A stretch of DNA of 13,071 bases from JAXGQD01 sp964574395 (lineage in GTDB: Bacteria > Bacillota > Clostridia > Saccharofermentanales > Fastidiosipilaceae): positions 1 through 13,071 of the forward strand of contig CAZNNL010000053.1 of the NCBI GenBank assembly GCA_964574395.1, read 5' to 3'. A program made the translations under genes and the position numbers. This document shows positions 1 to 6,851 of this stretch, in pieces. The stretch's first letter is position 1. Each line of letters begins with the position of its first letter. Below the pieces are notes generated by a model. It ran no database searches, had not been told where the DNA came from, and worked only from the letters and a program-made list of their open reading frames with translations.

Positions 1-68
1 TCCTGTCAGCCTTGGCTTCTTTTTTGCATTGCTAAGAGGAGTGTCTGCCACGAATAGCGATTTCAAAA

Positions 69-184
69 GTGACAGAATTTGGACTACAGAAAGTAATCCG
101 TCGTTTTTTCGGCGAAAACTGGCAGAATCTGGACTACAGAAAACTAATTCGCGAAAATTCTTTCTGTAGTCCAAATTTTGACAC
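69..184. repeat. Three-copy 24-nt intergenic repeat, two direct and one inverted
   Basis: Copies at 69-92 and 119-142 read on the plus strand, and a third at 161-184 reads on the minus strand. The shared core is TGGACTACAGAAA. Positions 76-93 (AATTTGGACTACAGAAAG) are a perfect 18-bp inverted match to 160-177. The second copy pairs with the third over 12 bp (131-142 with 161-172), enclosing the 8-bp palindrome TTCGCGAA at 148-155. Copies 1 and 2 are also followed by similar GCGAAAA sequence, so a longer unit of about 50 nt seems duplicated. This layout suggests a dispersed, REP-like intergenic element that can fold in RNA or DNA. No transposase or terminal duplication is visible. Copies elsewhere in the genome cannot be checked here. 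Confidence 0.8.
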
Positions 185-192
185 CTGACTAT

Positions 193-252
193 CTTAGGCA
201 ACTTGATAAGGTCTTAGGCAACTCGATAAGGTCTTAGGCAACTTGATAAGGT
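193..252. repeat. 20-nt tandem repeat, three copies
   Basis: The unit CTTAGGCAACTTGATAAGGT occurs at 193-212, 213-232 and 233-252. The only difference is one T-to-C change in the middle copy, and a degenerate fourth start (GGCAGGCAAC) follows at 253. Each unit begins CTTA and has TAAG at positions 15-18, so its ends are complementary. A 20-nt period is close to two DNA turns and would place any bound protein on one face of the helix. It could equally be a simple slippage-derived minisatellite. There is no neighbouring replication gene to suggest iterons. Confidence 0.85.
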
Positions 253-356
253 GGCAGGCAACGTATGAAAACATATTAGCCTATATAAACAAATAAGTTA
301 GACTGCTAAAAACCGCTTCAACGCCACACACAGCAGCCCGCAGGCCACGCCACTAG

Positions 357-1118
357 TCACGGCTTAACAGACCGTGTCGCTATATAGCACGGCACGCCCA
401 AATCGTGTAGTCGTCCCTCGCCATTCGTATCCTCATACAAATGTGTCAGCACAAAACCCACCTCTAGTTGCCCACCGATCTGTTCTTCTAGTGTGTGCGA
501 GAACTGAATGCCAGAATCAGTCCGTTCTAATTGTGCAAGCTGTTCGGCATTTTTTAATGGATTATAGGGAAGCTGATTAACAATCTGACGTTCTTCATCG
601 TCAACTAGGTAATTGATGCCAACATCAAATCCGCCCAAAAGAATACCGCCCTTTTTCAGAACACGGAAACACTCCCGAAAGATAGGTTTGACTTCTTCTA
701 CATAACAATTTGATACGGGGTGGAATATTAAGTCGAAGGTCTCATTGGCAAAAGGAAGCGGCTTTGTCATATCACCCACTATGGTATTGATTGTATAGCC
801 TTCTCGTGCTGCTACCATTTCTTCACTGTCGATTTGTGCTTTGGAATAATCTAAAACAGTGCATTGCGCGCCAAGAGCCGTGAAGATGGGCATTTGTTGG
901 CCGCCACCGCTGGCTAGGCCGAGAATCTTTTTGCCAGAAATATCTCCGAACCAATCATGTGGGACAGGCTTTGTTGGTGTTAGGACGAGGTCCCAGACGC
1001 CTTGTTTAGCCGCCATAAAGGTCTCGTGTGTTATCGCCTGGCCCCATATCCAGCCTTCCGCAACCCACTTATCAACAGTTTTTGCATTCATATCTTGATA
1101 GGATAAATTCTCGCTCAT
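357..1118 (-). CDS. Class I SAM-dependent methyltransferase, substrate unknown
   Basis: The 253-residue product has the order of a Rossmann-fold methyltransferase. The glycine-rich SAM motif I, ILGLASGGGQQ, lies near residues 65-75. An acidic strand-end motif (VLDYSKAQI) follows, then FDLIFHPVSNCYVEE in the motif IV region and the post-motif FRVLKKGGILLGGF. This is the broad Methyltransf_11/25-type fold, usually acting on small molecules; the sequence does not show the substrate. The N-terminal 55 residues (tryptophan-rich, with WVAEGWIWGQ) resemble the lid seen in clostridial relatives. The ATG at 1116-1118 has a GAGG ribosome site (1126-1129) seven bases upstream. The gene stands alone, after the ppdK terminator and before a repeat-rich gap, so context gives no hint of its role. 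No signal peptide or membrane segment is visible. Confidence 0.85.
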   Translation of the reverse strand: MSENLSYQDMNAKTVDKWVAEGWIWGQAITHETFMAAKQGVWDLVLTPTKPVPHDWFGDISGKKILGLASGGGQQMPIFTALGAQCTVLDYSKAQIDSEEMVAAREGYTINTIVGDMTKPLPFANETFDLIFHPVSNCYVEEVKPIFRECFRVLKKGGILLGGFDVGINYLVDDEERQIVNQLPYNPLKNAEQLAQLERTDSGIQFSHTLEEQIGGQLEVGFVLTHLYEDTNGEGRLHDLGVPCYIATRSVKP

Positions 1119-1133
1119 TTTTACACCTCACAA

Positions 1134-1170
1134 ATTCGTATTTCTATTTAATCACAAGTCAAAGGTGATT
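1134..1170 (-). promoter_or_regulatory. Weak candidate promoter with inverted repeat before the methyltransferase
   Basis: A TTGACT -35-like hexamer (minus strand, 1162-1157) lies inside a 6-bp inverted repeat AATCAC/GTGATT (1150-1155 and 1165-1170). A 16-bp spacer leads only to a poor -10 (TACGAA). The methyltransferase needs its own promoter because a terminator precedes it, and this is the only candidate I see. The inverted repeat could be an operator. Evidence is thin. Confidence 0.22.
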
Positions 1171-1192
1171 TCCTTATAGTTTGAAAAGTGAC

Positions 1193-1227
1193 AAAAAAAC
1201 ACAGCCCCAAATCAATGAAGCTGTGTC
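1193..1227 (-). terminator. Intrinsic terminator of ppdK
   Basis: On the minus strand an ACACAGC arm (1226-1220) pairs with GCTGTGT (1205-1199) across a 14-base loop. The transcript then runs directly into a T-run whose complement is the seven A's at 1193-1199. It lies about 50 bases after the ppdK stop codon, the expected place for a rho-independent terminator, and separates ppdK from the methyltransferase. Confidence 0.85.
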
Positions 1228-1277
1228 GTAGTATTTGCTCTGTGCCAAAACTAGAAAGCTTGGCTGAAACTAGGTTC

Positions 1278-3902
1278 TTACTTCTGTTCGAGCGCGGCTT
1301 GTGCTGCGGCCAATTTTGCGATGGGTACACGGAAGGGTGAACATGAAACGTAGTCCAGACCTAAGGTGTTGCAGAATTTGACGGATGCAGGATCGCCACC
1401 GTGTTCGCCACAGATGCCAAGTTTGATTTTGGCGTTGGTGCGACGGCCGCCTTCGACTGCTAAACGCATGAGCTTGCCAACACCGACTTGGTCTAGGCTA
1501 GCTGTTGGATCGGCTTCAAAGATTTTAGCTTTGTAGTAGTCGTCTAAGATGCGTCCGGCGTCATCGCGTGAAAGGCCGTAGGTCATTTGGGTCAGGTCGT
1601 TGGTGCCGAAACTGAAGAAGGCTGCGTCTTTGGCAATTTCGTCAGCGATGAGGCAGGCACGTGGGATTTCAATCATGGTGCCGACCATGTAGGTCAAGTT
1701 CAAGCCAGACTCTTTAATCAAGGCATCAGCGGTTTTGACGATGATGTTTTTGACGAACTGGAGTTCTTTGCTGTCGCAGACGAGTGGAATCATGATCTCA
1801 GGAACGATATCGGAACCTGACTCTTTGATCTTCAATGCTGCTTTGATGATGGCGTTGGTTTGCATTTCGGCGATTTCCGGATAGGAAACGGCGAGTCGGC
1901 AGCCACGGTGGCCCATCATAGGGTTGAGTTCGTGCAAGCGACCAATCAGATCTGCCAGCTCTTCATATGTTACATCTAGGCTGCTAGCCAATTGTTGAAT
2001 TTCTTCTTCTTTGGTAGGTAGGAATTCATGCAAGGGTGGGTCAAGCAGACGGATGGTGACTGGCAGACCTTTCATAGCCTCGAAGATACCTTCAAAGTCG
2101 GATTGCTGCATGGGTTCGATTTTGGCAAGAGCGGCTCTGCGTGCGGCTTCGTCTTTTGCCACGATCATTTGGCGGAAGGCAAAAATACGGTCCGGCTCAA
2201 AGAACATGTGCTCGGTACGTGTCAGACCAATACCTTCAGCGCCTAAGTCTCTTGCGATAGCAGCGTCTCTGGGGCTGTCTGCGTTGGTACGAATACCCAT
2301 GGTACGGAAACGGTCGGCCCATGCCATAACGCGGGAGAAGTCTCCACTGACTTCAGCTTTAACGGTTGGAATGGCTTCACCGTAAACGGCGCCGGTGCTA
2401 CCATCGAGTGAGATGACGTCGCCTTCATTATATTGGCGTCCGGACGCATCGATCATGTATTTTTCTTCTTCGCGAATGATTAGTTCTGAGCATCCTGAAA
2501 CACAGCATTTCCCCATGCCACGTGCGACAACAGCGGCGTGAGATGTCATACCACCACGACCGGTGAGGATACCCTCAGAGTGGTGCATACCTTCAATGTC
2601 TTCGGGTGAAGTTTCGAGACGCACTAGGATTACTTTTTCGCCACGCTCTATGACAGCGGCAGTAGCTGCATCGGCGGTGAAGTAGATCTTACCACTAGCG
2701 GCACCAGGAGAAGCGGGTAAGCCTTTGGCTACGGGTTTGGCTTCTTTCAGAATCTTGGTATCAAATGTGGGATGCAGGAGGGCATCTAGGGCTGAAGGGT
2801 CAATGCGGAGAACGGCTTGTTCTTCCGTGATTTTGCCTTCGTCGACGAGTTCGCTGGCGATGCGGAGGGCGGCGGCGGCGGTTCTTTTGCCATTACGTGT
2901 TTGAAGAATATAAAGTTTTCCACGTTCGATAGTGAACTCGAGGTCCTGCATATCTTTGTAGTGGTTTTCTAAACGCTCAGCGGTGTCGTGGAATTGTTGA
3001 TAGAGCTCAGGCATGATGTCATTGAGGTGATCAATGGTTTCTGGTGTACGCACGCCGGCCACGACGTCTTCGCCTTGCGCATTCATCAGGTACTCGCCGT
3101 AGAGCTTATTCTCACCGGTGGATGGATTACGTGTAAACGCAACGCCCGTTCCGGATGTATCACCCATATTTCCGTAAACCATTTCTTGCACGTTAACGGC
3201 TGTGCCCCATGATCCGGGGATGCCATTGAGGCGACGATAGGTAATCGCACGGTCGTTATTCCAAGAACGGAAAACTGCTTTGATGGCTTCCATTAACTGC
3301 GTTTTAGGATCTTGAGGAAATTCTTCGCCCTTCTTTTCTTTATAAACACGTAGTGAGCGCTCAACGACTTCGGCCATGGCTTCTGCGTCTAGATCTGTAT
3401 CTAAGGTTACGCCACGTGCTTCTTTGACAGCTTCGAGTTCTTTCTCATAGTAATTTTTGTCAATGCCCATAACGACGTCGGAGAACATGGCAATGAAGCG
3501 ACGATAGGAGTCATTGGCAAAACGAGGATTGCCGGTCAATTCCGCTAACCCTTTTACCACTTCGTTATTGAGACCGAGGTTCAAAATGGTATCCATCATA
3601 CCGGGCATGGATGCACGCGAACCAGAACGAACGGAGACTAGATAAGGATTGGCAGGATCACCAAAGCCCTTGCCACTATTTTTTTCTGTAACGCCTAAAG
3701 TTGCGAAAATTTCGTCTTCAATTTCTTGACTGACCCTCTCGCCATCTTCGTAATAACGTGTACATGCCTCTGTTGTGATGGTGAACCCACGTGGGACTGG
3801 CAGACCCAGATTGGTCATTTCCGCCAAGTTAGCGCCTTTTCCACCTAGGAGCTCACGCATGCTTGCGTTCCCCTCATTGAATAGGTATACGTATTTTGCC
3901 AT
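1278..3902 (-). CDS. ppdK: Pyruvate, phosphate dikinase
   Basis: This cytosolic enzyme interconverts pyruvate, ATP and Pi with phosphoenolpyruvate, AMP and PPi. In anaerobes it can run in the glycolytic direction, using PPi, or supply PEP. The 874-residue length matches the family. The N-terminal nucleotide-binding domain starts with GGKGANLAEMTNLGLPVPRGF and contains GTSGTGVAFTRNPSTGE. The swivelling domain carries the phosphorylated histidine, His455, in GGMTSHAAVVARGMG. The C-terminal PEP/pyruvate barrel ends with the catalytic Cys831 in GICGEHGGDP. All key residues are present. The start ATG has a perfect AGGAGG site (3908-3913) five bases upstream. The gene lies between the glyS terminator and its own terminator, so it looks monocistronic, although no clear promoter is visible in the short upstream gap. 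No PPDK regulatory kinase/phosphatase gene is in the window. Confidence 0.98.
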   Translation of the reverse strand: MAKYVYLFNEGNASMRELLGGKGANLAEMTNLGLPVPRGFTITTEACTRYYEDGERVSQEIEDEIFATLGVTEKNSGKGFGDPANPYLVSVRSGSRASMPGMMDTILNLGLNNEVVKGLAELTGNPRFANDSYRRFIAMFSDVVMGIDKNYYEKELEAVKEARGVTLDTDLDAEAMAEVVERSLRVYKEKKGEEFPQDPKTQLMEAIKAVFRSWNNDRAITYRRLNGIPGSWGTAVNVQEMVYGNMGDTSGTGVAFTRNPSTGENKLYGEYLMNAQGEDVVAGVRTPETIDHLNDIMPELYQQFHDTAERLENHYKDMQDLEFTIERGKLYILQTRNGKRTAAAALRIASELVDEGKITEEQAVLRIDPSALDALLHPTFDTKILKEAKPVAKGLPASPGAASGKIYFTADAATAAVIERGEKVILVRLETSPEDIEGMHHSEGILTGRGGMTSHAAVVARGMGKCCVSGCSELIIREEEKYMIDASGRQYNEGDVISLDGSTGAVYGEAIPTVKAEVSGDFSRVMAWADRFRTMGIRTNADSPRDAAIARDLGAEGIGLTRTEHMFFEPDRIFAFRQMIVAKDEAARRAALAKIEPMQQSDFEGIFEAMKGLPVTIRLLDPPLHEFLPTKEEEIQQLASSLDVTYEELADLIGRLHELNPMMGHRGCRLAVSYPEIAEMQTNAIIKAALKIKESGSDIVPEIMIPLVCDSKELQFVKNIIVKTADALIKESGLNLTYMVGTMIEIPRACLIADEIAKDAAFFSFGTNDLTQMTYGLSRDDAGRILDDYYKAKIFEADPTASLDQVGVGKLMRLAVEGGRRTNAKIKLGICGEHGGDPASVKFCNTLGLDYVSCSPFRVPIAKLAAAQAALEQK

Positions 3903-3927
3903 AATTTCCTCCTAATTTTAGCCTTCA

Positions 3928-3963
3928 GGCCTTTTTGATAAATTATTATTAATAAAAAAGGCC
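3928..3963. repeat. Inverted repeat between glyS and ppdK
   Basis: GGCCTTTTT (3928-3936) and AAAAAGGCC (3955-3963) form a perfect 9-bp inverted repeat around an 18-base AT-only loop region. It shares GGCC and the T-tract with the glyS terminator, so on the minus-strand transcript the two hairpins cannot form fully at once. It could stabilise the glyS 3' end or form part of a ppdK leader. Confidence 0.55.
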
Positions 3964-3977
3964 GGTATTCAACCGGC
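3954..3977 (-). terminator. Intrinsic terminator of glyS and the upstream operon
   Basis: The minus strand reads GCCGGT, a five-base loop, ACCGGC, then C and six T's (complement of 3954-3959). The hairpin starts seven bases after the glyS stop codon. It is a compact, GC-rich stem with a direct U-tract and probably ends the long HPr-to-glyS transcription unit. Confidence 0.9.
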
Positions 3978-3983
3978 ACTCTT

Positions 3984-5372
3984 TTAAAAATCAAATTTGT
4001 CTGCGAAGTATGTGCGCAGTTCTGCGATGGGCAGACGCACTTGCTCCATGCTATCTCGTTCGCGCACGGTGACGCAGTTGTCGGTTTCGCTGTCGAAGTC
4101 GTAAGTCACACAGTAGGGTGTGCCGATTTCGTCTTGACGGCGGTAGCGTTTGCCAATGCTTTGGCGGTCGTCTAGTTCGACGGAGTGGTCTTTTGCCAAT
4201 AACATTCTAATTTCATCTGCCTTCTCACTTAGTTTGGCTGATAATGGCAAAACGGCAATCTTCACCGGAGCCAGGGCTGGATGGAAACGCAAGACAACAC
4301 GTGTTTCCCCGTTCTCCAACACTTCTTCGTCATATGCACCACACAGGAAAGCTAAAGTCACGCGATCGGCACCCAGTGAGGGTTCGATGACATACGGAAT
4401 GTACTTCTCGTTGGTTTGTGGATCGAAGTATTCTAAATTGGCTTTCGCATGCTCGATATGTTGCTTTAAGTCATAATCCGTGCGGTCGGCAATACCCCAG
4501 AGTTCACCCCAGCCAAATGGAAAGAGGAATTCGAAGTCTGTCGTTGCTTTGGAATAGAAGGACAATTCTTCAGGACCGTGATCACGCAGACGAAGTTCTT
4601 CTTCTTTCATGCCTAGGCTCAAGAGCCAGTTTTTACAGAAATCTTTCCAGTAATCGAACCATTCGAGGTCCGTGCCAGGCTTACAGAAAAACTCTAGCTC
4701 CATCTGTTCGAACTCACGTGTTCTGAAAATGAAGTTGCCCGGAGTTATTTCGTTACGGAAGGATTTGCCAATTTGAGCAATGCCAAAAGGGATCTTGCGG
4801 CGTGCGCTTCGTTGCACATTGGCGTAGTTGACAAAAATACCTTGCGCCGTTTCCGGACGCAAATAAATCTGCGTTGAATTATCTTCCGTTACGCCTTGGA
4901 AGGTCTTAAACATTAAATTGAATTGGCGTACATCGGTATAGTTGAGCTTACCACAGTAGGGGCATTTGATTTCATTTGTATTGATGTAGTCTACGAGTTC
5001 TTCGTTAGATAAGCCTTCGATGACATCGTGTTTGTCGTTTTCATTTTGCCAATCTTCTATGAGATTGTCTGCGCGATAACGTGACTTACAGGATTTACAA
5101 TCAATCAGTGGGTCAGAAAAGCTACCGACATGTCCTGAGGCTTCCCAAACGCGTGGATTCATGAGGATGGCGCAGTCGACACCGACATTGTACTTGCTCT
5201 CGCGCACAAATTTCTGCCACCAGGCTTGTTTCACATTATTCTTGAGTTCGACACCCAGCGGACCGTAGTCCCAGGTGTTGGCTAAACCGCCATAAATATC
5301 AGATCCTGGGAAAATAAAACCGCGATTTTTCGCAAGCGCGACAATTTTCTCCATGGTTTTCTCTACTGCCAC
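3984..5372 (-). CDS. glyS: Glycyl-tRNA synthetase, single-chain alpha2 type
   Basis: This class II enzyme charges tRNA-Gly with glycine. The 462-residue chain has the homodimeric-type N-terminus (GGLANTWDYGPLGVELKNNV). A cysteine pair follows (DCKSCKSRY, then KCPYCGKLNY), resembling a zinc site. Motif 2 is RSFRNE-like (GKSFRNEITP, FRTREFEQMELEFF) and motif 3 is EPSLGADRVTLAFL. A C-terminal anticodon-binding domain starts near HPALAPVKIAVLPL. It is not the alpha/beta GlyQ-GlyS form. I chose the GTG at 5370-5372: GAGGAG (5379-5384) lies six bases upstream, inside the end of rpoZ, and only three bases separate the two genes, suggesting translational coupling. An ATG six codons downstream is possible. 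There is no room for a T-box riboswitch directly before the gene. Confidence 0.97.
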   Translation of the reverse strand: MAVEKTMEKIVALAKNRGFIFPGSDIYGGLANTWDYGPLGVELKNNVKQAWWQKFVRESKYNVGVDCAILMNPRVWEASGHVGSFSDPLIDCKSCKSRYRADNLIEDWQNENDKHDVIEGLSNEELVDYINTNEIKCPYCGKLNYTDVRQFNLMFKTFQGVTEDNSTQIYLRPETAQGIFVNYANVQRSARRKIPFGIAQIGKSFRNEITPGNFIFRTREFEQMELEFFCKPGTDLEWFDYWKDFCKNWLLSLGMKEEELRLRDHGPEELSFYSKATTDFEFLFPFGWGELWGIADRTDYDLKQHIEHAKANLEYFDPQTNEKYIPYVIEPSLGADRVTLAFLCGAYDEEVLENGETRVVLRFHPALAPVKIAVLPLSAKLSEKADEIRMLLAKDHSVELDDRQSIGKRYRRQDEIGTPYCVTYDFDSETDNCVTVRERDSMEQVRLPIAELRTYFADKFDF

Positions 5373-5375
5373 GCC

Positions 5376-5813
5376 TTACTCCTCTACCGTCTCTTGCGCT
5401 ACGCCTTCGTTTGCTTTTTCTGCATACTCAGCGGAAGCGGCATCAAAAGCTGCGGTTAAGTCCTCTAAATCTAGGGGGCGCTCCGTTTCGGCAACGGTAG
5501 CAACTTCAACGACACGGTCGTCGTGCAGAATTTCCAAACGCGCGCTATCTTCTTTAGCTGCGGCAGCCAAACGGCGCGCTTCGATGACTTCGGGGCGCAA
5601 AGGTATCTCGACTTCGTGCTTACCTGGCACGGCCACGACATCACCAACGGCAATTTCTTCACAACTTAGGGTAACCATGTTCGGCGTATCTGAATCCACC
5701 ATCGGTAGTGCGCCATTCATCAACTGACGTGCACGTTTAGCGACCAAAACCGCTAAGGTGTAGCGATTCTCGGTTCTTGGTAGGAGTTCATCCAGGGTAG
5801 GTCTTACTAGCAT
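5376..5813 (-). CDS. rpoZ: RNA polymerase omega subunit with long C-terminal extension
   Basis: Omega binds the C-terminal part of beta-prime and helps RNA polymerase assemble. The diagnostic segment NRYTLAVLVAKRARQL is at residues 16-31, after a short N-terminus (MLVRPTLDELL) typical of clostridial omega. At 145 residues the protein is much longer than the usual 60-90. From about residue 72 it continues as an Ala/Glu-rich, charged, probably helical tail ending in VEE. The ATG has a GAGG site (5821-5824) seven bases upstream. It follows gmk after a 123-base leader and runs into glyS with a three-base gap. The gmk-rpoZ order is standard for Firmicutes and supports the call. The tail's role is not visible from sequence; codons remain regular, so I see no frameshift. 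Confidence 0.92.
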   Translation of the reverse strand: MLVRPTLDELLPRTENRYTLAVLVAKRARQLMNGALPMVDSDTPNMVTLSCEEIAVGDVVAVPGKHEVEIPLRPEVIEARRLAAAAKEDSARLEILHDDRVVEVATVAETERPLDLEDLTAAFDAASAEYAEKANEGVAQETVEE

Positions 5814-5936
5814 TATTTTTCCTCACTTCTTTATCAAAAGCAGTTTCCGGCACTGCCAACTCGCATGTTTCTCATCACGGAATACGCCGTTTCTTAGTCG
5901 CTCATTCATCTTAAATTTATGAACAGCTATACTATT
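5814..5936 (-). other. rpoZ leader with small hairpin and possible 28-codon leader ORF
   Basis: On the minus strand this gap contains a 5-bp stem (GCAGT/ACTGC) followed by only four T's, a weak attenuator or terminator at best. It also contains an ATG-initiated frame (5909 to 5823) of 28 codons, rich in Arg and Lys. Its TGA stop overlaps the rpoZ ribosome binding site and lies nine bases before the rpoZ ATG. No Shine-Dalgarno sequence precedes that small frame, so it may be chance. Confidence 0.35.
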
Positions 5937-5962
5937 CTACAAGCTTTTTATAACTTCTTCAA
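5934..5962 (-). promoter_or_regulatory. Candidate sigma-A promoter for rpoZ-glyS
   Basis: On the minus strand TTGAAG (5962-5957) and TAGAAT (5939-5934) are separated by exactly 17 bases. This matches the -35 at four of six positions and the -10 at five of six. The -10 box covers the gmk stop codon. A start near 5927 would give rpoZ a leader of about 110 bases, which fits the unusual 123-base gap in an otherwise tightly packed operon. Confidence 0.42.
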
Positions 5963-6563
5963 TTCCTAAAGTGTTTTTCACCTTATGACGCTCTGCTTCT
6001 AGGATGTGCCAGAGCTGCTGGGCTGTGTCTAAAACCTGATTATTCACTAACACATATTGGAATTTTCCCGCTTGTTGCATTTCTCTTTTGGCAAAATCAA
6101 GCCGTTTCTCGACAGCCGCCTGTCCCTCTGTCCCCCTATCTCTCAAGCGTTGTTCTAGCACTTCGATTGATGGTGGCAAAAGAAAAATCGTCACCGCATC
6201 CGAAAAATTTTCTTTAACTGCGAGCGAACCCGCCACCGTAATATCTAAAACAACATCTTCTCCGGCAGCACACATACGCTCAATCGGACCGCGCGGTGTA
6301 CCATAGTAATTGTCCACATAAGTGTCATGTTCCAAAATTTCGTCGTTAGCCAGCATTTCTTCAAATTTATCTTTATCAACGAAATAGTATTCAATTCCTT
6401 CTCGTTCGCCTGGCCTAGGGGCTCTTGTGGTTACAGAAACAGAAACAGTTAAATTCTCATAGAGTTCACCCAAGGCATGAATAACTGTACCTTTTCCTAC
6501 GCCAGAAGGACCGGAAAGGCAAAGCACCACCCCTTTGCGTTTAATGACTGTCTCATGATTCAT
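5937..6563 (-). CDS. gmk: Guanylate kinase
   Basis: The enzyme phosphorylates GMP to GDP with ATP in purine nucleotide synthesis and salvage, and also bears on the (p)ppGpp pathway. The Walker A loop GPSGVGKG is at residues 18-25. The GMP-binding region follows (TTRAPRPGEREGIEYYFVDK), then a lid with LRDRGTEG and the KR..FAKREM helix. The length, 208 residues, is normal for the family. The ATG overlaps the remA stop codon by four bases (ATGA), so translation is probably coupled; the local Shine-Dalgarno is weak (GTGAAGAAA inside remA). The remA-gmk-rpoZ order is conserved in Firmicutes. Confidence 0.98.
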   Translation of the reverse strand: MNHETVIKRKGVVLCLSGPSGVGKGTVIHALGELYENLTVSVSVTTRAPRPGEREGIEYYFVDKDKFEEMLANDEILEHDTYVDNYYGTPRGPIERMCAAGEDVVLDITVAGSLAVKENFSDAVTIFLLPPSIEVLEQRLRDRGTEGQAAVEKRLDFAKREMQQAGKFQYVLVNNQVLDTAQQLWHILEAERHKVKNTLGIEEVIKSL

Positions 6564-6838
6564 GTGTTTTCTTCACTTTCTAACTTGCTTCCACCAAGTG
6601 TTAAAGCGGCCAGTCGCGTTTTGATATCTTCAGGATTTAAGGCGGAACACACTATGTGATCGCTGTCCATTGCCAAGACTGCTTGCGTTTTTTTACCAGA
6701 GGTCGCATCAATCAAAGCGCCCCTGTCTCTAGCGTCCTGAATCATGCGCCTGACGGGAGAACTGTCGGCACTAACAACGGCGATTAAACGCATGGGATTG
6801 ACAAGATTGCCCGCACCTATTTCCAAAAACTCTGCCAC
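6560..6838 (-). CDS. remA: RemA-family (DUF370) DNA-binding regulator
   Basis: RemA in Bacillus subtilis is a DNA-binding activator of matrix and osmoprotection genes; in Clostridia its role is less clear. The 92-residue protein matches the family through LEIGAGNLVNPMRLIAVVSADSSP, then a basic stretch (RRMIQDARDRGALIDATSGKKTQ) and AVLAMDSDHIVCSAL. The start is GTG at 6836-6838, chosen because the alignment to the family N-terminus begins there. A GGGG stretch upstream is a mediocre ribosome site. It follows yicC by 13 bases and overlaps gmk by four, so it is probably translated by coupling. About the last ten residues (LESEENT and before) are a short non-conserved tail. Confidence 0.92.
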   Translation of the reverse strand: MAEFLEIGAGNLVNPMRLIAVVSADSSPVRRMIQDARDRGALIDATSGKKTQAVLAMDSDHIVCSALNPEDIKTRLAALTLGGSKLESEENT

Positions 6839-6851
6839 TTAAATACCCCAA

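Larger units (their letters stand above)
1..356. other. Gene-free repeat-rich region
   Basis: I find no convincing gene here. The left part holds three copies of a 24-nt repeat (about 69-92, 119-142 and, inverted, 161-184), followed by a 20-nt tandem repeat (193-252). Positions 253-356 are AT-rich up to about 310 and GC-richer towards the methyltransferase stop codon, with nothing recognisable. A plus-strand frame is open from the left edge to a stop at 167-169, but it runs straight through the repeats and looks spurious. The region lies downstream of the methyltransferase gene. No strong hairpin with a T-run closes that gene. Confidence 0.7.

Noticed and set aside
2..169. Plus-strand frame open from the left edge for 55 codons
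   Set aside because: It reads straight through two copies of the intergenic repeat and stops inside the third, has no visible start, and matches no family I know. It is most likely a repeat-driven spurious frame, although a gene end cannot be fully excluded.
69..252. CRISPR-like array
   Set aside because: The 24-nt repeats change orientation and are only three, the 20-nt units are back to back without spacers, and no cas gene is present.
193..252. Replication iterons or an origin
   Set aside because: Tandem 20-nt units resemble iterons, but there is no rep gene, DnaA box cluster or partition gene, and the surroundings are chromosomal housekeeping genes.
300..356. Terminator for the methyltransferase gene
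   Set aside because: The minus strand has a TTTTT run near 309-313, but the stem before it is only about four weak pairs with a two-base loop, so I could not support a terminator.
2011..2385. Plus-strand frames of up to 124 codons inside ppdK and glyS
   Set aside because: They are antisense to fully conserved enzyme coding sequence, lack ribosome sites and show no family features.
5373..5400. T-box riboswitch before glyS
   Set aside because: Firmicute glycyl-tRNA synthetase genes often have a T-box, but here rpoZ ends three bases before the glyS start and no leader exists at that junction.
5471..5662. 63-codon frame overlapping rpoZ on the same strand
   Set aside because: It is an off-frame shadow of rpoZ with no ribosome site and no recognisable motif; the omega frame is the conserved one.
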